DNA from: Clostridiales bacterium
Lineage (GTDB): Bacteria > Bacillota > Clostridia > Oscillospirales > Oscillospiraceae
DNA length: 46,651 nucleotides
NCBI GenBank assembly: GCA_022787565.1
Contig: JALFVN010000066.1
Span: 1 to 46,651, forward strand
Reading direction: 5' to 3'
The notes under the pieces are model-generated. The model was given only the letters and a program-made list of their open reading frames with translations, was not told where the DNA came from and ran no database searches. A program made the translations under genes and the position numbers. Of the stretch, positions 7,847-15,514 are shown piece after piece (the first letter of the stretch is position 1; the number at the start of each line of letters is the position of its first letter).

Positions 7847-10147
7847 GGTTTTCTTTTCCTCCTTGTGTTTTCTTTTGATTTTTCTGTCCTTTTTGGGGCT
7901 TTGCAGATCAAACAGGTTCAGTCTGAGGGCGTTGGACACCACACAGAAGCTGCTGAGACTCATGGCGGCGGCAGCAAACATGGGGTTCAGCGTCAGCCCC
8001 AGGGGGATGAACACCCCTGCTGCCAGAGGGATGCCGATGCTGTTATAGAAGAAGGCCCAGAACAGGTTCTGGTGAATGTTCCGCAGGGTGGCCCGGCTGA
8101 GGCGGATTGCGGCAGGCACATCGGACAGGCGGCTTTTCACCAGCACCAGATCCGCCGCGTCCACGGCCACGTCAGCGCCCGCGCCGATGGCGATGCCGAT
8201 ATCCGCCCTGGTCAGAGCCGGGGCGTCATTGATGCCGTCGCCCACCATGATAACTTTCCCCTGTACCCTGAAGCGGCGGACCACGCTCTCCTTCCCGTCG
8301 GGCAGGACCCCGGCGATCACCTGGTCAACACCGGCCTGGCGGCCGATGGCTTTGGCCGTGCGTTCATTGTCGCCGGTGAGCATAACGACCCGCAATCCCA
8401 TATTCTGCAGTGCGCGCACCGCGCCGGGGCTGTCCTCCCGGATCTGGTCCGCCACGGCGATGATGCCGCAGAGCTGCCCGCCCCGGCTGAAAAACAGCGG
8501 GGTCTTTCCCTGCTCCGCAAGCCCTTCGGCCTGCTTTTTCATGCTCTCCGGCACCTGGGTCCGGGAGCTGATGAAGTTCAGGTTTCCTCCGCACAGCTCA
8601 TCACCGTGAAGGGATGCCGTAAGCCCGTTGCCGGGCAGAGCCTGGAAATCCGTGACCTCTCCGATCTCTGCCTTCCTCTCCTCCGCCGCCAGCAGCACGG
8701 CCTTGGCCAGCGGGTGCTCGCTCTTCTTTTCCAGCGCAGCAGCCAGCTTCAGCAATTCTTCCTCCTTCAGGTCTCCGGCGGGGAGGATATCTGTTACCCG
8801 GGGCTCGCCCACGGTAATGGTGCCGGTCTTGTCCAGCACCACGGTTTCCGCCTTGCCCGTCTCCTCCAGAGAGACGGCGGTTTTGAACAGAATGCCGTTT
8901 TTCGCGCCCATGCCGCTGCCCACCATGATGGCCACCGGCGTAGCAAGACCCAGCGCGCAGGGACAGCTGATAACCAGCACCGAGATGCCCCGGGCCAGGG
9001 CAAAGCCCACGCCACGGCCCAGCAGCAGCCAGACCGCGGTAGTCACCAGGGCAATGGCGATGACCGCCGGAACAAACACACCGGATACCTTGTCCGCCAC
9101 CTTGGCGATGGGGGCCTTGGTGGCCGCCGCGTCGCTGACCATGCGGATGATCTGGGAAAGGGTGGTGTCCTCCCCCACCCGGGTGGCCCGGCAGCGGATA
9201 AAGCCGGACTGGTTCACCGTGGCGGCGGAAACCGTGTCTCCTTCCGTCTTGTCCACGGGGATGCTCTCGCCGGTGAGGGCAGCCTCGTTCACGGCACTGC
9301 TGCCTTCCACCACCACGCCGTCCACCGGGATGTTTTCCCCGGGCCGGACGACGAAAATGTCCCCCAGCTGCACCTGCTCCACGGGGACTTCTGTCTCCGT
9401 GCCGTTCCGGACCACCGTGGCGGTCTTGGGTGCCAGCTTCATCAGGCTTTTCAGCGCGTCGGTGGTCTTGCCCTTGGACCGGGCCTCCAGCATCTTGCCC
9501 ACGGTGATCAGGGTCAGGATCGTACCGGCAGACTCGAAGTAAAACTCCATCATGTAGTCCATCACCGCGTCCATGTTGCCCTTCACCTGGGCGTCGGTCA
9601 TGGCAAAGAGGGCATAGGTGCTGTACACAAAGGCGGCAGTGGAGCCCAGGGCCACCAGCGCGTCCATGTTGGGCGCTCTGTGCCACAGGCTCTTAAAGCC
9701 GCTGACAAAAAACTTCTGGTTGATCACCATGATGATCGCGGTGAGCAGAAGTTGGGTCAGCCCCATAGCCACATGGTTATCGTTATAAAAGGGCGGCAGC
9801 GGCCAGCCCCACATCATATGGCCCATGGAGAAGTACATCAAAACCGCCAGAAAGGCCACGGACCAGATCAGCCGGCGCTTAAGCAGCGGGGTCTCACGGT
9901 CCTTCAGGGCGTCCTCCCTGTCCACATTACTGCTTTTTTCGGCAGCTGCGCCCTTCTCACTGGCGCCATAGCCCGCCTGCTCCACGGCGGCGATGATCTC
10001 AGCCGGGGCAGCGCTGCCCTCCACGCCCATGGAGTTTGTCAGCAGGCTTACGGCGCAGGAAGTCACCCCCGGCACGCCGGAAACCGCTTTCTCCACCCGG
10101 GCACTGCAGGCCGCGCAGCTCATCCCCGTTATGTTATATTGCTTCAT
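7637..10147 (-). CDS. copA: copper-exporting P1B-type ATPase with a C-terminal CopZ-like domain
   Basis: The 836-residue protein pumps Cu(I) out of the cell. It starts with a metal-binding HMA domain (GMSCAAC). It has the P1B-1 markers CPC in [11 protein letters not shown], the phosphorylation motif DKTGT, TGES, the SEHPLA motif, [17 protein letters not shown] and AAMSLSS in the last helices. Unusually, after the last membrane helix a charged linker leads into a second HMA domain (GMMCGHC) of about 69 residues that looks like a complete CopZ chaperone. The start [11 protein letters not shown] at 10147 follows GGAGGAAG; the longer upstream frame overlaps csoR and is rejected. It forms an operon with csoR, 17 bases upstream, under two CsoR operators. 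Confidence 0.95.
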   Translation of the reverse strand: MKQYNITGMSCAACSARVEKAVSGVPGVTSCAVSLLTNSMGVEGSAAPAEIIAAVEQAGYGASEKGAAAEKSSNVDREDALKDRETPLLKRRLIWSVAFLAVLMYFSMGHMMWGWPLPPFYNDNHVAMGLTQLLLTAIIMVINQKFFVSGFKSLWHRAPNMDALVALGSTAAFVYSTYALFAMTDAQVKGNMDAVMDYMMEFYFESAGTILTLITVGKMLEARSKGKTTDALKSLMKLAPKTATVVRNGTETEVPVEQVQLGDIFVVRPGENIPVDGVVVEGSSAVNEAALTGESIPVDKTEGDTVSAATVNQSGFIRCRATRVGEDTTLSQIIRMVSDAAATKAPIAKVADKVSGVFVPAVIAIALVTTAVWLLLGRGVGFALARGISVLVISCPCALGLATPVAIMVGSGMGAKNGILFKTAVSLEETGKAETVVLDKTGTITVGEPRVTDILPAGDLKEEELLKLAAALEKKSEHPLAKAVLLAAEERKAEIGEVTDFQALPGNGLTASLHGDELCGGNLNFISSRTQVPESMKKQAEGLAEQGKTPLFFSRGGQLCGIIAVADQIREDSPGAVRALQNMGLRVVMLTGDNERTAKAIGRQAGVDQVIAGVLPDGKESVVRRFRVQGKVIMVGDGINDAPALTRADIGIAIGAGADVAVDAADLVLVKSRLSDVPAAIRLSRATLRNIHQNLFWAFFYNSIGIPLAAGVFIPLGLTLNPMFAAAAMSLSSFCVVSNALRLNLFDLQSPKKDRKIKRKHKEEKKTMEKTMKIEGMMCGHCEARVKKTLEALPEVEQAAVSHQTGTAVVTLKSPVADEVLKKAVEDQGYTVLSVG

Positions 10148-10164
10148 TTTCTTCCTCCCGGAAA

Positions 10165-10473
10165 CTATTTCATCAGCTTTTGCAGGGTGTTCACCAGCTC
10201 CTCGATGGTCTCGTCCCTGCCCTCTCTGATATCCTGTACAACACAGCTGCGGATATGCTCCGCCAGAAGCTCCTTTCCAAAGGCGTTCAGCGCGGCGTTG
10301 GCGGCGGAGACCTGGCCCAGAATGTCGATACAATAGGCATTCTTCTCCAACATGCCCCGGATACCCCGGATCTGCCCCTCAATGCGGTTCAGTCGGTGGA
10401 AAAGCTTTTTTACTTCCTCGTCGCTCCGCTCCTTGGTCCTGCCGCTGCAGCAGCAACATTCCTTTTGTTCCAT
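10165..10473 (-). CDS. csoR: CsoR-type copper-sensing repressor
   Basis: This 102-residue protein matches the CsoR/RcnR family. [17 protein letters not shown] is the DNA-contacting helix, and the ligand pattern includes a Cys in NAYCIDIL and His-x3-Cys in EHIRSC. The N-terminus has an extra Cys cluster (ECCCCSG) that could bind metal too. It represses copA when copper is low and releases the DNA when Cu(I) binds. The start at 10473 follows GAAGGAGC; upstream codons of the frame lie inside the operator region. The operators directly upstream and the copA neighbour make the copper assignment firm. Confidence 0.95.
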   Translation of the reverse strand: MEQKECCCCSGRTKERSDEEVKKLFHRLNRIEGQIRGIRGMLEKNAYCIDILGQVSAANAALNAFGKELLAEHIRSCVVQDIREGRDETIEELVNTLQKLMK

Positions 10474-10497
10474 CGGCAGCTCCTTCTTTCCTGAAAT

Positions 10498-10547
10498 ATA
10501 CCCCCTGGGGGTATCTATATAATATACCCCCAGGGGGTATTTGTCAA
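10498..10547 (-). promoter_or_regulatory. csoR-copA promoter with two CsoR operators
   Basis: On the minus strand TTGACA (10542-10547) and TATTAT (10519-10524) are 17 bp apart. One perfect 17-bp palindrome, five C then five G around a central base with ATA/TAT ends (10524-10540), fills the spacer. A second copy (10498-10514) lies at the transcription start and leader. These are classic CsoR boxes, and their placement means bound repressor blocks polymerase at both sites. Confidence 0.92.
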
Positions 10548-10617
10548 GACCCATAACATATTTTTTCTTTTCCCGGGGAAAGATATTCCCATATCATTGG
10601 GAAATGAGGTTTATACG

Positions 10618-11649
10618 ATGGGCATAAGACTTGGCAGACAGACGGTGATGCTGTCCACGCCGCCTGCGGTGATCGGATACGCCGGTGTGGTTGGACAGAA
10701 GGAGGGCGAAGGTCCGCTGAAGGGCTGTTTTGACTACATCTCCGACGACTCCTATTTCGGCGAGAAGTCCTGGGAGAAGGCGGAGAGCCACATGATCAAG
10801 CAGTGCTTTCAGATCGCCTGCGGCAAGGCGGGGCTTGCGCCGGAGGGGCTGGACTATATTTTCTCCGGGGATCTGCTGAACCAGTGCGTCAGCTCCGCCT
10901 TTGCCATGAAGGACTGCAAAGCGCCCTACATGGGCGTATACGGGGCCTGCTCCACCATGGCGGAATCTCTGGGTCTGGCGGCCATGGCGATCGACGGGGG
11001 CTTTGCCGCAAAGGCCTGCGCCCTCACCGGCTCCCATTTCTGCTCGGCAGAGCGGCAGTTCCGCTTCCCGCTGGAATACGGCGGACAGCGTACCCCTACC
11101 GCCCAATGGACGGTGACGGGGGCCGGGGCCGTGATCCTCGCCGCCGGGGGCCAGGGGCCAAAAATCACCCATGTCACCACCGGGATGATCGTTGACGCGG
11201 GGATCAAGGACGCCAATTCCATGGGCAGCGCCATGGCTCCCGCCGCATACGAGACGCTGAAGGCCCACTTCACGGAGACCGGGCGCAGTCCCAACTACTA
11301 TGACGCCATCTTCACCGGCGACCTGGGGGCCCAGGGCCACGATATCCTGCAAAGCCTGTTTCAGGCAGACGGCGTGGAGCTGGACGCCCGGTATATGGAC
11401 TGCGGGGTGATCATGTTCGACCTGAACACCCAAAACGTGGGCTGCGGCGGTTCCGGCTGCGGCTGCTGCGCCTCGGTGCTGGGCGGGCATATCCTGAAGG
11501 CCATGGAAAAGGGCGTATGGCAGCGGGTGCTGGTGGCAGCCACCGGCGCGCTGATGTCCCCCACCAGTGCCCAGCAGGGGGACAGTATCCCGGGGATCTG
11601 CCACGCGGTAGCCATAGAAAGCGGGGTTTGCAATGGAAATGCTGTTTGA
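10618..11649 (+). CDS. spoVAD: stage V sporulation protein AD
   Basis: The 343-residue protein is SpoVAD, a thiolase-fold component of the SpoVA channel that moves dipicolinic acid into the forespore and out on germination. The opening TPPAVIGYAGVVG, YGACSTMAE and the late DLNTQNVGCGGSGCGC stretch are characteristic. The ATG at 10618 has GAGG eight bases upstream; an earlier in-frame start at 10597 lacks one. It overlaps spoVAE by 17 bases. The usual partner spoVAC is not upstream, where csoR lies instead. A forespore sigma-G promoter is expected but I could not recognise one. Confidence 0.95.
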   Translation: MGIRLGRQTVMLSTPPAVIGYAGVVGQKEGEGPLKGCFDYISDDSYFGEKSWEKAESHMIKQCFQIACGKAGLAPEGLDYIFSGDLLNQCVSSAFAMKDCKAPYMGVYGACSTMAESLGLAAMAIDGGFAAKACALTGSHFCSAERQFRFPLEYGGQRTPTAQWTVTGAGAVILAAGGQGPKITHVTTGMIVDAGIKDANSMGSAMAPAAYETLKAHFTETGRSPNYYDAIFTGDLGAQGHDILQSLFQADGVELDARYMDCGVIMFDLNTQNVGCGGSGCGCCASVLGGHILKAMEKGVWQRVLVAATGALMSPTSAQQGDSIPGICHAVAIESGVCNGNAV

Positions 11650-12004
11650 ATATATCAAAGCCTTTGCCGTGGGCGGGGCGCTGTGCGTTTTCGGCCAGCT
11701 GCTGATCGACTATACCAGGCTGACCCCGGCACGGATTCTGACGCTGTATGTGGTTCTGGGCGTGGTGCTGGGGGCCGTAGGCGTCTATCAGCCCCTCGCC
11801 GACTGGGCCGGGGCGGGGGCCACGGTGCCTCTGACGGGCTTCGGCAATCTGCTGGCCAAGGGCGTGAAGAAAGCCGTGGAGGAAAGCGGACTGCTGGGCG
11901 CCTTCACCGGAGGCTTTACCGCGGCCGCCGGCGGAATCTGCGCGGCGGTGTTCTTCGGTCTGATCGTGGCTCTGCTTTTCAAACCCGGAGATAAAAATAA
12001 ATAA
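11633..12004 (+). CDS. spoVAE: stage V sporulation protein AE
   Basis: The 123-residue protein is a small multi-pass membrane protein of the SpoVAE(b) type, with hydrophobic segments at about residues 10-28, 37-55 and 90-117. It works with SpoVAD and SpoVAC in dipicolinate transport. It starts inside the end of spoVAD, so the two are translationally coupled. An alternative ATG lies two codons in. A terminator follows. Confidence 0.92.
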   Translation: MEMLFEYIKAFAVGGALCVFGQLLIDYTRLTPARILTLYVVLGVVLGAVGVYQPLADWAGAGATVPLTGFGNLLAKGVKKAVEESGLLGAFTGGFTAAAGGICAAVFFGLIVALLFKPGDKNK

Positions 12005-12021
12005 ACACGGAAAAACTGTTC

Positions 12022-12066
12022 ACCGCCCCTGCAGCTCTGCTTTGTCAGAACTGCGGGGCGGTTTTT
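12022..12066 (+). terminator. terminator after spoVAE
   Basis: A GC-rich stem of about 12 bp (12022-12034 with 12051-12062, one bulge) is followed by a run of five T on the plus strand, 18 bases after the spoVAE stop. Confidence 0.85.
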
Positions 12067-12087
12067 CTCAATTTTTCTGAAAAGCAG

Positions 12088-12141
12088 TTGACAATTGTAG
12101 TCCGTGTTGCTATACTGCAGTTAGACGACGCGCGTAGTCTA
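12088..12141 (+). promoter_or_regulatory. promoter and candidate BlaI-type operator of the blaI/M56 operon
   Basis: TTGACA (12088-12093) and TATACT (12111-12116) are 17 bp apart, a near-consensus sigma-A promoter. Just downstream a 20-bp near-perfect palindrome (12122-12141, core AGACGACGCGCGTAGTCT, one mismatched pair) covers the transcription start. The spacer also holds a TGTAGTC half-site. BlaI/MecI repressors bind palindromes of this kind in their own promoters, so autorepression is likely. The binding itself is inferred. Confidence 0.75.
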
Positions 12142-12158
12142 TTTATGGAGGGCCTGAA

Positions 12159-12533
12159 ATGAACAAATCCGTTGAAAAGATAAGTGATTCCGAGCTGGAG
12201 GTCATGCGCGTGCTGTGGGAGGCGGGGGACGCCCTGCCCATCACAGAGATCCGCCGCAGTCTCCAACGCAGTAAAGGCTGGGAAGCCACCACCATCAAAA
12301 CCCTGGTGCAGCGGCTCTGCGCCAAGGGGGTGCTGGCACAGGAAAAACGAAATGTGTTTTACTACAGCCCCTTAGTCAGCGAACAGGAGTACAACGACTG
12401 GGCAACCGGCGACCTGATCCGCAAGCTGTATCGGGGCAGCGCCAAGGAGCTGGTGGCGGCGCTGGTCCGTTCTGACGGACTGAGCAAAAGCGACGTGGAC
12501 GAGCTTCGGGCCATGTTCAAAGTGGAGGAATAA
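12159..12533 (+). CDS. BlaI/MecI-family transcriptional repressor
   Basis: This 124-residue winged-helix protein matches BlaI/MecI: ISDSELEVMRVLW at the N-terminus, the recognition region WEATTIKTLVQRLCAKG, and a C-terminal dimerisation helix. Such repressors are cleaved or displaced when the partner membrane protease is activated. The partner gene starts 2 bases after its stop. No beta-lactamase or penicillin-binding protein gene is nearby, so the controlled genes may lie elsewhere or be only this pair. The family assignment is firm; the signal is unknown. Confidence 0.93.
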   Translation: MNKSVEKISDSELEVMRVLWEAGDALPITEIRRSLQRSKGWEATTIKTLVQRLCAKGVLAQEKRNVFYYSPLVSEQEYNDWATGDLIRKLYRGSAKELVAALVRSDGLSKSDVDELRAMFKVEE

Positions 12534-12535
12534 CC

Positions 12536-15262
12536 ATGGGTATGCCGCTGAAAACGCTGCTCATCCTGTCTCTGGGCGGCACCCTGTTGGGCCTTTCCCT
12601 GATGCTGCTGCGGCGGCTTCTGGGGAAAAAGCTGCCCAGCGCCTTTTATTACTACGCCTGGCTGCTGGTCTTTCTCCGCTTTTTGCTGCCTCTGCCGGGG
12701 CTGGTGGGAGGCGAGTCTGCCATGGTGGAAAGCCCCCTGGCGCTGGATACCGCCGCTCCTCCGGCGATAGAGTCCTTCTCCCCCAGAAGCTATCTGAGCG
12801 CAGGGGCTGGCCCTGCCGGAGAGCCTTCCGCCAGTGCGGCCCCGGCTTCCGATAATACTGCCGCTCCGGCAGCGCAGCCGGTAACGGAGCAGGAGGAAGC
12901 CGTGTCTTCCCGGAGTCCGGAGCCAACGGGCCATACCGGGCCGGAGCTCAGTTCCCTGCTGCATGCTCAGCACTTCTGGCTTGGGCTGTGGCTCTGCGGG
13001 GCCATACTGTGCCTCACCTGGTACATATGGGGCTATGTCCGTTATTCCCGCGCCGTCAGGCGCTGCCTGAAAGAACCGTCTGACCCTGAGCTGGCTTTTT
13101 ATCTTTCCATCCCCCAAAAGCACCGGCCGGAGCTGGCAAAATGCCCCGGTCTGGACTCCCCTATGCTTTTGGGTGTGGCCCGTCCTCTGTTGGTACTGCC
13201 TGACCGGGAATACAGCCCGGAGCGGCTGAGGGCCATATTGAGCCACGAGCTGACCCACTACCGCAGAGGTGATCTGATCTTCAAATGGTTTGCCGTTCTG
13301 GTGTTCTCGCTGCACTGGTTCAACCCCTTTACCCGGCTTTTCCGCCGGGAGCTGGACCGGGCCTGCGAGCTGAGCTGCGACGAGCATCTGCTCCGTCGCA
13401 TGGACAGGGACGGCAGACAAAATTACGGCGAGACGCTTTTGGATCTTGCCGTCGGTCGTTCCCTCTCTCCCCGGGTAATCGCCACCAGCTTTGCCACGGA
13501 GAAGCGGAACCTGAAAGAAAGGCTGGAACAAATCATGACATACAAAAAGAAAGGCCGGGCCGCTCTTGCGCTGACCCTGGCCGCCATACTGCTGCTCTGC
13601 GGCTGCGGCGCCGCTCTTGGTCCCGCGGCCAGTGAGACAATCCCTCCCGCACCTACCCCAGAGACCTCCCAGAGCAGTGCAGAGCCAATAAGCAACCCCG
13701 CCTCTCAGGGCGAGGTGGTCAGTGTGGGCGCGGTAGACGCGCTCCTCTCCGCCATCGCCCCGGGGGCTGAGATCACGCTGAAAGAAGGCGTATATGACCT
13801 GACCATGGCTTCCAACTACGGTCAGGACAGCGGCAGCGATTACTATCGCTGGGAGAGCATGTCTGACGGCTTTGAGCTGGTGATCACCGGCGTGGACGGA
13901 CTGAGCATCAAGGGCGCGGGCATGGGCGACACGGTAGTCTGCGCCCAGTCCCGGCAGGCCAATGTGCTGCGGCTGGAGGACTGTGAAAACATCCGTCTCA
14001 GCGGCTTTTCCGCGGGGCACACCGAAAAGCCCGTGCCCTGCAGCGGCGAAGTGCTGACGCTGGAAAACTGTAGCGGTATCCAGCTGGAGGACTGCGGCTT
14101 ATACGGCTGCGGCACCGTGGGCCTCAACGCGGAAAACAGCGCCGGCATCACCCTTTCCGGCAGTGATATCTATGATTGCAGCGACATGGCCATGTTCCTG
14201 AAAAGCTGCGCCGATATCCGGCTGGAAAACTGCAATATCTATGCCTGCGGCAGCGATACCGGACCTCTGTTCTTCGTTTGGGGATGCCGGGGCTTTGCGC
14301 TGGTGAACTCCCGGGTATATGACAATAACTGCATGTCCCTTATTTACAATAATTATTCTCCCGAGGTCTATCTTCTGGGCAGCACGGTGGAGAACAACAG
14401 GTTCAGCAGCTATCTGTTCAATATGAGCCAGCGGGGCGTCATTGTCGACAAGTGCAGCTTTGCAAACGACGGTTACACCGAACTTTGCTTCACTTACGGC
14501 GATATGGCACAACTTCTGGATATAGACGGCAATGTGCTTGACGAGGAGCAGCTTCTGTCCATGAAGCGGGAGAACGCCATATTTAATGGGCCTGAGGATC
14601 TGTCCCCCCTGCCTGCGCCGGAGGGCAGCATCAACGCCGACGGTCTGCTGGAAGTTCATGTTCAGGATGTGGACAGCTTTCTGGCCGCCATCGGGCCGGA
14701 CACCATCATTTATCTGGACGGGGAGATCTTCGATCTGAGCACCGCCCGGAGCTACGGTCAGTACAGCACGGAATACTACGACTGGATCAACTATGACGGC
14801 CCGGGCCTGCGGATCAAAAACGTAAAGAATCTGACCATTATCGGTCAGGGAAAAGATAAGACCCAGCTCTGCGCCGTGCCCAGGACAGTAGACGTGCTGA
14901 GCTTTGAAAACTGCGAAAACCTGACCCTCAGCTCCCTCACTGCGGGACACACCCCCGAGCCTGGCGTATGCAGCGGCGGCGTGCTGGCCTACAGCGGCTG
15001 CAAAAACATGTCCGTTGAGGACTGCGGTCTCTTCGGCTGCGGCATCATCGGCATCGGCGCGGAAAGCTGCGAGGACATGGCAATCAAAAACACCGACATC
15101 TACGAGTGCAGCAGCGGCGCGGCCAGATTCTATGACTGCACCGATGTGGTGTTCACCGGCTGCACGGTACGCGACTGCGGCACGCCGGAGTTTGTCTGCG
15201 ATCTGAGCCAGGTCAGCTACAACGGCACAGAGCTGCCCCAGGGCAACAGCCAGGTAAGCTGA
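12536..15262 (+). CDS. BlaR1-like M56 membrane metalloprotease with tandem beta-helix domains
   Basis: The 908-residue protein begins like BlaR1/MecR1. There are hydrophobic segments at about residues 5-22, 33-52, 143-165 and 248-262, a zinc motif HELTH at 237-241 and the downstream ELDRACELSCDE stretch. A further hydrophobic segment near 340-360 ends in a lipobox-like LLCGC. Instead of a penicillin-binding sensor, residues about 395-700 and 710-900 hold two copies of the same domain. Each begins VDxxLxAI, includes SYGQ or NYGQ, and is made of short repeats rich in C, N and S (for example LEDCENIRLSGF, FENCENLTLSSL), as in right-handed parallel beta-helices. The extracellular part may recognise a polysaccharide or cell-wall feature. 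It is the expected protease partner of the BlaI-like repressor. The sensor role is inferred. Confidence 0.85.
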   Translation: MGMPLKTLLILSLGGTLLGLSLMLLRRLLGKKLPSAFYYYAWLLVFLRFLLPLPGLVGGESAMVESPLALDTAAPPAIESFSPRSYLSAGAGPAGEPSASAAPASDNTAAPAAQPVTEQEEAVSSRSPEPTGHTGPELSSLLHAQHFWLGLWLCGAILCLTWYIWGYVRYSRAVRRCLKEPSDPELAFYLSIPQKHRPELAKCPGLDSPMLLGVARPLLVLPDREYSPERLRAILSHELTHYRRGDLIFKWFAVLVFSLHWFNPFTRLFRRELDRACELSCDEHLLRRMDRDGRQNYGETLLDLAVGRSLSPRVIATSFATEKRNLKERLEQIMTYKKKGRAALALTLAAILLLCGCGAALGPAASETIPPAPTPETSQSSAEPISNPASQGEVVSVGAVDALLSAIAPGAEITLKEGVYDLTMASNYGQDSGSDYYRWESMSDGFELVITGVDGLSIKGAGMGDTVVCAQSRQANVLRLEDCENIRLSGFSAGHTEKPVPCSGEVLTLENCSGIQLEDCGLYGCGTVGLNAENSAGITLSGSDIYDCSDMAMFLKSCADIRLENCNIYACGSDTGPLFFVWGCRGFALVNSRVYDNNCMSLIYNNYSPEVYLLGSTVENNRFSSYLFNMSQRGVIVDKCSFANDGYTELCFTYGDMAQLLDIDGNVLDEEQLLSMKRENAIFNGPEDLSPLPAPEGSINADGLLEVHVQDVDSFLAAIGPDTIIYLDGEIFDLSTARSYGQYSTEYYDWINYDGPGLRIKNVKNLTIIGQGKDKTQLCAVPRTVDVLSFENCENLTLSSLTAGHTPEPGVCSGGVLAYSGCKNMSVEDCGLFGCGIIGIGAESCEDMAIKNTDIYECSSGAARFYDCTDVVFTGCTVRDCGTPEFVCDLSQVSYNGTELPQGNSQVS

Positions 15263-15295
15263 TCAAAGCCCCCTATATTTTCATACTTTAAAATG

Positions 15296-15342
15296 CTCCC
15301 GCCGCCCTGGTTTTTGCCAGAGCGGCGGGAGTTTGGTTTTTC
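15296..15342 (+). terminator. terminator after the M56 protease gene
   Basis: A perfect 10-bp GC stem (15296-15305 with 15322-15331) is followed by a T-rich tract on the plus strand, 33 bases after the stop codon at 15262. Confidence 0.85.
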
Positions 15343-15373
15343 TCACATTTATTATAGAAGCCTTATTAGTGCA

Positions 15374-15415
15374 AAAGACCACATCCAAGGATTTTACTCC
15401 AAAGATGTGGTCTTT
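15374..15415. terminator. hairpin between convergent genes
   Basis: A perfect 12-bp stem (15374-15385 with 15404-15415) around an 18-nt loop lies between the plus-strand protease gene and the minus-strand oxidoreductase gene. It has no long T-run on either side, so it is a weaker terminator candidate. Nothing else is visible in 15343-15514. Confidence 0.5.
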
Positions 15416-15514
15416 CTGTTGGCACCGCTTGAAGACGCCACTAAAACCAGTTAATTTGAACTGTCGTTAAGTGAGTGCCTCCAAAAGGCCGTCCCTTTAT
15501 TCTTTATATCCGGT

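Noticed and set aside
7616-10336. 906-codon open frame on the plus strand opposite copA
   Set aside because: It is the antisense shadow of a GC-rich gene; copA has all ATPase motifs and a proper ribosome site, and the shadow protein has no recognisable family pattern.
12536-15262. A beta-lactam sensor of BlaR1 type
   Set aside because: No penicillin-binding domain with SxxK and KTG motifs is present; the outer part is repeat-built and beta-helix-like.
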